Assembly (NCBI GenBank): GCA_005883775.1
Contig: VBEU01000160.1
Location: 1-23,155 of the forward strand
Origin: Chloroflexota bacterium
Lineage (GTDB): Bacteria; Chloroflexota; Limnocylindria; P2-11E
Length of the DNA stretch: 23,155 nt
Direction of reading: 5' to 3'
The notes below the pieces were generated by a model that was not told the origin of the DNA, searched no databases, and saw only the letters and a list, made by a program, of their open reading frames with translations. Positions 13,663 through 19,216 of this stretch are shown piece by piece (positions within the stretch are counted from its first letter, which is position 1; each line of letters starts with the position of its first letter). A program made the translations under genes and the position numbers.

Positions 13663-14594
13663 GAGGAGCCGTTCTTCCGGGATGAGACTCGGCGCCGGAC
13701 TGCAGTCAACGGGGGAATCCGGCCGATCACGGTCAGGGGGTTCGGGCGCCGCTCGCTGTGCTCCTCCGCGTATTCGCTGACGAGCTCGTTCAGGTCGTGA
13801 CCTTTCGGGAGCGCGGCCTGATGCAGGTACCAATGGTGCTCGGTCACCCAGAGGTAGAGATCGGCCTCGGTGCGATGGGGGAAGTCGTGTAGAGCACCGG
13901 TCGCCCGCACGGCCTCGATCGTGGGCAGATAGATGCGGTCGTACCAGCTCGCGACCGCCTCGGAGTAGGGGACCTCGCGTTTGTGCTCGATCCCGAGATA
14001 CCACTGGTGCGTCGCGATGTGCTCGAGGAGCTTCTCGTACTGACCGGGAAGGGTGAGATCTATGCGCGCGCCCGGCCGTAGCTCGCTGATATGCGTCTTC
14101 TCGTAGAACGCCAGCGCGTCCTGGTCGCGGATGAAGTCGAGCAGGTCCTCGACCGAGCCGACCGGTGCCGGCGCGGTGACCTCGATGACATGCGCGTCGA
14201 TGAAGGATTGTCCTCGCTCGCGCGCGACCGACACGCGATGGTTGCCATCCTTCACGAAGTACGTCTGGCCGATCTTGTACAGATCGACCGGCGGCAGCTC
14301 CCGGTGGTCGAGGTGCGCGCGGTCGACGCTCTCCCACCGGTCGCGCGTTTGCACCTGTCGCGGCAGGAACGCGCGGTCAAAGTCGCGATACCGACCCACG
14401 CTTCCGACGATCTGGTCGATCGGCACCTCGCGCAGGCCGCCGTCGCGCTGGGCCTGGGCATGAATGCCGCGGCGGACTTCGTCGAAGGCGAGGAGAGCGT
14501 TGTCCGATCGTCTGAACCAGCTCATGACACCGCGCATGAAGGCTCTGCGCCGGGCGCGGCGGTAATCGGCTCCGGCGACGTCGGAGCGCATCAC
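13659..14594 (-). CDS. ParB/sulfiredoxin-like fold protein
   Basis: 311 residues from GTG 14594, which overlaps the stop of the metallophosphoesterase gene as GTGA; the next codon is also ATG. The ParB/Srx-like box is FVKDGNHRVSVAR at about residues 113-125, preceded by VPIDQIVGSVGRYRDFDRAF. The C-terminal half contains the helical segment LAFYEKTHISEL, LTLPGQYEKLLEHIATHQWY, then YLPTIEAVRATGALHDF and TEADLYLWVTEHHWYLHQ. A similar domain order occurs in hypothetical proteins of Chloroflexota, where the DGNHR motif suggests nucleotide-binding (CTPase-like) or nuclease chemistry. No plasmid- or chromosome-partition gene is nearby, so it is not ParB. Its role is unknown. Confidence 0.75.
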   Translation of the reverse strand: MMRSDVAGADYRRARRRAFMRGVMSWFRRSDNALLAFDEVRRGIHAQAQRDGGLREVPIDQIVGSVGRYRDFDRAFLPRQVQTRDRWESVDRAHLDHRELPPVDLYKIGQTYFVKDGNHRVSVARERGQSFIDAHVIEVTAPAPVGSVEDLLDFIRDQDALAFYEKTHISELRPGARIDLTLPGQYEKLLEHIATHQWYLGIEHKREVPYSEAVASWYDRIYLPTIEAVRATGALHDFPHRTEADLYLWVTEHHWYLHQAALPKGHDLNELVSEYAEEHSERRPNPLTVIGRIPPLTAVRRRVSSRKNGSS

Positions 14595-15208
14595 AGCTCG
14601 ATGGTCCGTGCGCCGTATGCGTTGACGACCGTCGTCGGTCCGAATTGGGTCTGCGTGACCATGCGCGTGTCAAAGACATGCGTGTGCCCGTGGACGTGAT
14701 AGCGCGGTCGGAACCATCGCAGGAAGGTCCGGAACGCGGCGAAGCCTCGATGCGCCGGATCCGGCCGGTCGTGGATCCCGCGCGGAGGCGCGTGTGTCAC
14801 GAGCACGTCGATGAAGCGGCCGTGCCGGATCCGGTTCGCGATGAGCGCCGGCACCATCCCCAGGATCGCGAGCCACATGTCGCCCTCGCTCGACTGGAAC
14901 GGCCCCTTGTTGTAGCGGGGCGATCCCTCGAGACCGCCGACGAGAAGCCCATCGATCGAGACGACGCGGCCGTGCAGGTCGATTCCGTCCCACCAGACGC
15001 GAACCTCGCGGTCGTCCAGGCCCTCGGGCGGCACGTCGTGATTCCCATGCACCGCGCGGAGCGGTGCGGCGGCCGCCGTCGCGACGAAATCGAGATACTC
15101 GTAGGTCAGGTCACCACACCCGAGAACGAGATCGATGCTCCCGGCGCGCGCCGGCAACGAGGCGGCGACCGCCTCGTCCTCGACATCGCTGACCGCGAGG
15201 ATGCGCAT
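14591..15208 (-). CDS. Calcineurin-like metallophosphoesterase
   Basis: 205 residues from ATG 15208. The fold is clear from LVLGCGDLTYEYLDF (Asp 33), VHGNHD (Asn 56, His 57, Asp 58), VLVTHAPPRGIHD (His 139) and YHVHGHTHVFD (His 174, His 176). The first motif, normally D-x-H, is SDVED (Asp 8, Glu 10), so the first-metal His is replaced. This may alter metal preference or catalysis, but several related small phosphoesterases have the same variation. Substrate is unknown; cyclic nucleotides, nucleotides or phosphoproteins are possible. The gene is followed by the ParB/Srx-like gene with a 4-base overlap, which implies one transcript and possibly a joint function. It is divergent from the MOSC gene. 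Confidence 0.88.
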   Translation of the reverse strand: MRILAVSDVEDEAVAASLPARAGSIDLVLGCGDLTYEYLDFVATAAAAPLRAVHGNHDVPPEGLDDREVRVWWDGIDLHGRVVSIDGLLVGGLEGSPRYNKGPFQSSEGDMWLAILGMVPALIANRIRHGRFIDVLVTHAPPRGIHDRPDPAHRGFAAFRTFLRWFRPRYHVHGHTHVFDTRMVTQTQFGPTTVVNAYGARTIEL

Positions 15209-15260
15209 GCATTCAGTGTGAACCGGATGTCACGCACGGCGCTGTGGAACACTGCCAGCC

Positions 15261-16043
15261 ATGAGTGCGCACGTCGCGTGGATTCACGTCGCGCCGATCA
15301 AGGCTCTTGCGATCCAGGAGCTCGAGCAGGTCGAACTCGGTCTCCTCGGTGTGGAAAACGACCGTCGCTTCTGCATCGTCGATCCCGACGGGCGGATGCT
15401 TAATGCCAAGCGCGTGCAGCGGTTCGTCGCCGTGAGACCGCGGTTCGACGAAACCCTGCGCCATCTGGTGCTCGAGATGCCGGATGGGAGGAAGGTGGAG
15501 GGCACGACCGACCTCGGCGCCGCGACCCTCGTCACGATCTATGGCCGAAGCCTCCCCGCGCACATCGTCGAGGGACCATGGGCCGAGGCGCTCTTGGACC
15601 TTGCCGAGCGCCCGGTGCGTCTCGTCCGCTTCGACGAGCCGGGCGAGGGCGTCGACCGCGCCGATGAAGGGGCCGGCGCGTCGCTCCTCGCCGAAGAGTC
15701 CCTCCGCGCGATCGCGAAGGCCGCCGGCGTGACGGAACGCGTTGATCCGCGACGTTTCCGGATGCTTTTTGGGATCTCGGGTGTGGCGGCCCACGCCGAG
15801 GACTCCTGGATCGGCAGGCACGTGCAGATCGGCGCGGCGGTGGTCGAGCCGGGCGGAAATATCGGCCGGTGCGCGGTGACCACCCTCGACCCGCGGACCG
15901 GCATCTCCGACCTCGACACGCTTGCCGCCCTCGCGACGTACCGTCAAGGTGAGATCACCAGCGAGCCACTCGCGTTCGGGGTATGGGCTCGGGTCGTCCA
16001 GCCCGGCGCCGTACGCGTGGGGGACCGGATCGAAGTCGCGTGA
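15261..16043 (+). CDS. MOSC domain protein
   Basis: 260 residues from ATG 15261. The N-terminal MOSC beta-barrel appears as VAWIHVAPIKALAIQELEQV, LLGVENDRRFCIVDPDGRM and LNAKRVQRFVAVRP. The MOSC core follows, with RFRMLFGISGVAAHAEDSW and the conserved Cys in GGNIGRCAVTTLDPRTG (Cys 204), the residue that binds molybdenum cofactor sulfur in the family. Characterised relatives (YcbX, mARC) reduce N-hydroxylated compounds with reductase partners, and others handle Mo-cofactor sulfuration. No ferredoxin domain is fused here. Its stop overlaps the GNAT start by the sequence GTGA, so the two are co-translated. The divergent phosphoesterase start is 52 bases away. Confidence 0.88.
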   Translation: MSAHVAWIHVAPIKALAIQELEQVELGLLGVENDRRFCIVDPDGRMLNAKRVQRFVAVRPRFDETLRHLVLEMPDGRKVEGTTDLGAATLVTIYGRSLPAHIVEGPWAEALLDLAERPVRLVRFDEPGEGVDRADEGAGASLLAEESLRAIAKAAGVTERVDPRRFRMLFGISGVAAHAEDSWIGRHVQIGAAVVEPGGNIGRCAVTTLDPRTGISDLDTLAALATYRQGEITSEPLAFGVWARVVQPGAVRVGDRIEVA

Positions 16044-16597
16044 AAACGCTCGAGACCGATCGCCTTGTCATCCGTCCCTTCGTCTTTGACGACGCGGACG
16101 AGTACAGGCGGCTGCTCGACGAAGCCTTCGGCCACGAGAGCTATGGAGCCGAAGACACTACGCGGCTGTTGCTCGAATACCACGTCATCGCGGACAAGGC
16201 ACATGACGCGTTGCACCAAACGCCCTACGAGGACCGCGCGATCGTGCGCAGGAGCGACGGCACGCTCATCGGAGCGGTCGGGTTCGCCGCGTGCCTCGCG
16301 CCGTTCGGACAACTCAGGTCGTTTGACGGCGCGCCGCACCGCACCTCGGAGGTCGGCCTCTTCTGGGCGCTCTTTCCTGAGCATTGGGGAAACGGCTACG
16401 CGACGGAGGCAGCGCGCGCCATGGTGTCCTACGCCTTCGACGAGCTCGACCTGGCGCGGATCGTGGCCACCACCGAGCACGACAACCTTCGGTCGATCGC
16501 CGTCATGAAGCGACTTGGGATGACGATCGAGCGCAACCCTCTAGCTGAGCCGCATTGGCTCCAGACCGTCGGCGTCCTGGTGAATCCAGCCCCGTAG
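16040..16597 (+). CDS. GNAT family N-acetyltransferase
   Basis: 185 residues from GTG 16040 in a GTGA overlap with the MOSC gene; the more distant in-frame ATG is inside that gene and was not chosen. The opening KTLETDRLVIRPFVFDDADE is the classical RimJ/RimL-like start, and the acetyl-CoA motif A is HWGNGYATEAARAMVSYAF (G-N-G-Y-A). The closing ARIVATTEHDNLRSIAVMKR and LGMTIERNP complete the fold. The long insert with DALHQTPYEDRAIVRRSDG is somewhat larger than in standard RimL members. Members acetylate protein N-termini, amino sugars or antibiotics; the substrate is not identifiable. Coupling with MOSC may be incidental. Confidence 0.88.
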   Translation: MKTLETDRLVIRPFVFDDADEYRRLLDEAFGHESYGAEDTTRLLLEYHVIADKAHDALHQTPYEDRAIVRRSDGTLIGAVGFAACLAPFGQLRSFDGAPHRTSEVGLFWALFPEHWGNGYATEAARAMVSYAFDELDLARIVATTEHDNLRSIAVMKRLGMTIERNPLAEPHWLQTVGVLVNPAP

Positions 16598-16607
16598 TCG
16601 GGGTTGG

Positions 16608-17210
16608 TCAGGCCTTCGGAGAGTCGTCAGACCCCGGTGAGGTAGACAGCCCGAACTCGGCGAAGCGCTGCTTGGTGAGCTGCTCCGCCTCGTCCCACCA
16701 CTTGGCGAGACGCTCCTCCTGCTCGCGAAGGCGTTCGCCCAGCTGGTGCTCGAACTCGACGAGCTCTTCCATGAGCTGGGCGTGGAATTTTTCCTTTTCC
16801 GCGGCGAGCTGACGCTCGGCGCGCTCGCGTTCGCCGATCTTCCACTCCTCGATGCGCGCGATCTCCATGTCGCGCTGCTCTTTGAGCGAAGCGACCATCG
16901 CGTCGATGCCGAGGCCAAGCCGTCGACGCTGATCCGCCATCCACTGCTCGACGCGCTCGGCGGTCTGCTCGATCGCGCGCTGGAGCTCTTCGCTCGCCGC
17001 CGCGCGAAGCGGATCCTTCGTGTCGAACGGCTGGCCAACCGCGGCCGGGGGTTCAGACATGGTGATGTGCGGACCCTCTATCGGCGCCTCGACGTCTCCG
17101 GCGATATCGAAGCCGTCGGCATCTTCGAAGGCCGGCGGGACCGGCGCCTCAGATCGGGGACCGAGGCGCAGGCGCAAAGGGGTGGGCTCGGGTTCGGGCA
17201 TCCAGCTCAT
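16608..17210 (-). CDS. Coiled-coil protein of unknown function
   Basis: 200 residues from ATG 17210, with GGAGGC at 17218-17223. Residues 1-65 are Pro/Glu-rich and probably disordered; residues 72-185 form one long charged helix (ELQRAIEQTAERVEQW, KEQRDMEIARIEEWKIGE, ERAERQLAAEKEKF, LGERLREQEERLAKWWDEA), a classic coiled coil. There is no membrane segment or signal. It resembles cytoplasmic structural or V-type ATPase/FliH-like stalk proteins only in composition, so no name is given. The gene follows the zinc-ribbon gene on the same strand with an 85-base gap that carries a small hairpin and an 18-codon upstream ORF. It is convergent with the GNAT gene. Confidence 0.7.
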   Translation of the reverse strand: MSWMPEPEPTPLRLRLGPRSEAPVPPAFEDADGFDIAGDVEAPIEGPHITMSEPPAAVGQPFDTKDPLRAAASEELQRAIEQTAERVEQWMADQRRRLGLGIDAMVASLKEQRDMEIARIEEWKIGERERAERQLAAEKEKFHAQLMEELVEFEHQLGERLREQEERLAKWWDEAEQLTKQRFAEFGLSTSPGSDDSPKA

Positions 17211-17295
17211 GTCATTCGCCTCCGACGTTGTGCCAAAAGCCTCCTACGCCGGCGCGCTCCTTCATATAGTCCGAATGGGGGATCACCCCCTGGGG

Positions 17296-17514
17296 CTAAT
17301 GGGCCGCGATGAAACGAATGCTGATCATGGTGCGGCAGCGAGGACAGCTGAGTGTCGCCAGCGAGGATTCGGTCTGCCCGAGCGCAGGCACGAATCTGAG
17401 ACCATCGGCCTCCGCCACGCTCCGCTTGCACTCGGGGCAGCGAAGCTCGCCACGATCAAGCTCGGCGTGCGTCGCCTGTAGGTCGGCGAAGCCAATTCGC
17501 TTCTTTCGTCCCAC
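17296..17514 (-). CDS. Small zinc-ribbon protein
   Basis: 72 residues from GTG 17514, which immediately follows the TAG of the helicase (17515-17517), so translation is almost certainly coupled. Two Cys-x2-Cys knuckles, LRCPECKRSV and LSCPRCRTMIS, separated by 28 residues, make a zinc ribbon; the N-terminus is basic (GRKKRIGFADL). No enzyme domain is present. Proteins of this kind often bind RNA, ribosomes or RNA polymerase. Linkage to a DEAD-box RNA helicase suggests an RNA-related role, but this is inference from gene order. Confidence 0.7.
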   Translation of the reverse strand: MGRKKRIGFADLQATHAELDRGELRCPECKRSVAEADGLRFVPALGQTESSLATLSCPRCRTMISIRFIAAH

Positions 17515-18717
17515 CTAGCTTTGCCCCCTTGGCCGCCTGGGCCATCTTCGAGTGTGCGCCATCCGGCGCCCGAGCGCTGTCGGCGATCCGGCGTTCGCCG
17601 GCGAATGGGCCGAATTAACCGGGAGGGTGATCCGCTCACGCCGGAAGGGCACCTTGGCCAACCGCCGGATGTCCTCGAAGTCCTTGCGCTGCGTTTCGTT
17701 CACGAACGTGTAGGCGATGCCGCGCCGCCCGGCCCGTCCCGTCCGCCCCACACGATGGACGTAGGTGTCGGCGTTCTCGGGGAGGTCGTAGTTCACGACG
17801 TGGCCGATGTCGTCCACGTGGAGGCCGCGCGCCGCCAGGTTGGTCGCAACGAGGGTCGGGAACGTGCCGCGCCGAAACCCCTCGAGCACGCGCTCGCGCT
17901 CGCGCTGCCCGACGTTGCCGTGGAGAGCCCGCGCCGGCCGGCCCAGCCGATCGAGCGCCTTCACGAGCTTGTCCGCGCCGTACTTCGTTCGGCGAAACAC
18001 CAGCGTCCGCTCGACGCCGGACCGGCCGAGCAGCTCGTGGAGCGCGCTGACCTTGTCGGCCTCGCGCACCTCGATCCACGCCTGGTCGATCGCATCGACG
18101 GTCGGGGTCTCGGGTCGCACCGCGACGGTCGCCGGGTTCTTGGTGTAGCGCTGCGCGATCGCCCGCACGTCGGCGGTCAGCGTCGCTGAGAAGAGCGCCG
18201 TTTGGCGAGGCCCGGAAAGGAGCGCCACGATCCTCGCGATATCGGGCGCGAACCCGAGATCGAGCAGCCGATCGGCTTCGTCGAGGATGAGCACGCGGAC
18301 CTTGCTCAGATCGCAGGTCCGGCGCGCCACGAGGTCCAGGAGGCGACCGGGTGTCGCGACCGCGACGTGTGCGCCGCGGCGCAGCGCGATCTCCTGATCG
18401 CGGTAGCCGACGCCTCCGTACAACGCGACGATGCGGGCCGAGCGGTGGCGGCCGAGGGCCTGGAACTCGGCGGCGACCTGCGCGCAAAGCTCGCGCGTGG
18501 GCACGATGACAAGCGCGAACGGCGCGGCGGCACGACCGTCGATGCGCTCGAGGATCGGCAGAGCGAAGGCGCCCGTTTTCCCCGTGCCGGTCTGCGCCTG
18601 CGCGAACAGATCGCGCCCGGCACGAAGGTGTGGGATGGCGAGGTCCTGGATCGGCGTGAGGCTCGTCCAACCGAGGTCACCCGTCGCGCGATCGAGGTCC
18701 GGAGCAAGCGTGATCAA
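17515..18717 (-). CDS. DEAD-box RNA helicase
   Basis: 400 residues from TTG 18717, with an AAGGA upstream. All helicase motifs are present: Q motif GWTSLTPIQ, motif I AQTGTGKT (41-48), Ia PTRELCAQ, Ib TPGR, II DEAD (146-149), III SAT, IV LVFRRTK, V ATNLAARGLHV and VI HRVGRTGRAG. The C-terminus is a short basic tail (about 50 residues) without a DbpA or RhlE-type domain, so it is a minimal helicase of the RhlE type. These proteins remodel rRNA and mRNA duplexes, often under cold stress. An open frame to GTG 18804 runs through the terminator hairpin and was rejected as start. The hairpin suggests attenuation. Confidence 0.9.
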   Translation of the reverse strand: MITLAPDLDRATGDLGWTSLTPIQDLAIPHLRAGRDLFAQAQTGTGKTGAFALPILERIDGRAAAPFALVIVPTRELCAQVAAEFQALGRHRSARIVALYGGVGYRDQEIALRRGAHVAVATPGRLLDLVARRTCDLSKVRVLILDEADRLLDLGFAPDIARIVALLSGPRQTALFSATLTADVRAIAQRYTKNPATVAVRPETPTVDAIDQAWIEVREADKVSALHELLGRSGVERTLVFRRTKYGADKLVKALDRLGRPARALHGNVGQRERERVLEGFRRGTFPTLVATNLAARGLHVDDIGHVVNYDLPENADTYVHRVGRTGRAGRRGIAYTFVNETQRKDFEDIRRLAKVPFRRERITLPVNSAHSPANAGSPTALGRRMAHTRRWPRRPRGQS

Positions 18718-18743
18718 GAGCGTGGGGTCCTTCCCTGGGCTAC

Positions 18744-18771
18744 AAAAAAAAGCGGGCCGCGAGGCGGCCCG
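18744..18771 (-). terminator. Intrinsic terminator in the helicase leader (candidate attenuator)
   Basis: On the minus strand an 8-bp perfect GC stem (CGGGCCGC / GCGGCCCG around a CTC loop) is followed by eight T, the best intrinsic terminator in the window. It lies 27 bases upstream of the helicase start, and no leftward gene lies before it, so it sits in the 5' leader. A second copy of CGGGCC (18789-18794, same strand, 18 bases upstream) could pair with the 3' arm and act as an antiterminator. Confidence 0.75.
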
Positions 18772-18850
18772 GCATATGTCTCTTGTGGGGCCCGATGTGT
18801 TCACGTAATCATCTCATACGTTTCGATCTTCGAGGACGCGCCCATCTGCT

Positions 18851-18868
18851 ACTCGCAATATCGCGAGT
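18851..18868. promoter_or_regulatory. 18-bp dyad, candidate operator
   Basis: ACTCGCAATATCGCGAGT is an inverted repeat with six-base arms (ACTCGC/GCGAGT) and an AT-rich six-base centre. It lies in the divergent region between the helicase and the small Cys/His gene, where a regulator could control both. No promoter box can be assigned with certainty. Confidence 0.35.
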
Positions 18869-18922
18869 TCGCTGTACGCTGAGCTCTACGCGGGCCGCTC
18901 GTCGGCCAGAAAGGTGGCCCGC

Positions 18923-19135
18923 ATGAGATCAGGCGGATTCCCCTGCAGGTTCGCCGGGTGCCGTGAGTGTTTCGTCGTCACGACCCAGGGTTCGATGCCG
19001 GCGCTCACCGCGGCGAGCTTGCTCCGGACGCAGCACGAGGTCTCCGTTCACAACTACCAGCACATCCGCTTGGAAGAGCACCCGCGCGGCCTCCAGACCG
19101 CGGTCCGTTTCGTCCCAAAGCGCTCGACCACCTAA
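18923..19135 (+). CDS. Small Cys/His (zinc-finger-like) protein
   Basis: 70 residues from ATG 18923 with AAAGGTGG five bases upstream. The product has FPCRFAGCRECFVV (Cys-x4-Cys-x2-Cys), followed by SMPALTAASLLRTQHEVSVH and NYQHIRLEE with His residues in the C2H2-like position. A recognisable group of 60-75 residue proteins with this pattern occurs in Chloroflexota and related metagenomic lineages (from memory); the function is unknown, possibly nucleic-acid binding. It is divergent from the DEAD-box helicase and in the same direction as the DUF3048 gene (81-base gap). Overlapping frames in the same region are longer but have low-complexity Arg/Ser composition. Confidence 0.6.
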   Translation: MRSGGFPCRFAGCRECFVVTTQGSMPALTAASLLRTQHEVSVHNYQHIRLEEHPRGLQTAVRFVPKRSTT

Positions 19136-19216
19136 AGCACACTGGTCGCCTGCCCGCCAGGCGAGTTCGGCGTCGGTCTCCAGCCTGCTGGCACGGAGCG
19201 TGCGCGGTGTCGCATC

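Noticed and set aside
12847..14337. 496-codon leftward open frame
   Set aside because: Runs antisense through the AlkZ-family gene and in another frame through the ParB/Srx-like gene; Arg/Pro-rich with no domain, a GC-rich shadow.
17277..17290. GGGGG-ATCA-CCCCC hairpin
   Set aside because: Only five base pairs and no T tract; too short to call a terminator with confidence.
17636..18670. 344-codon leftward open frame
   Set aside because: Out-of-frame shadow of the DEAD-box helicase gene; Arg/Ala-rich with no motif.
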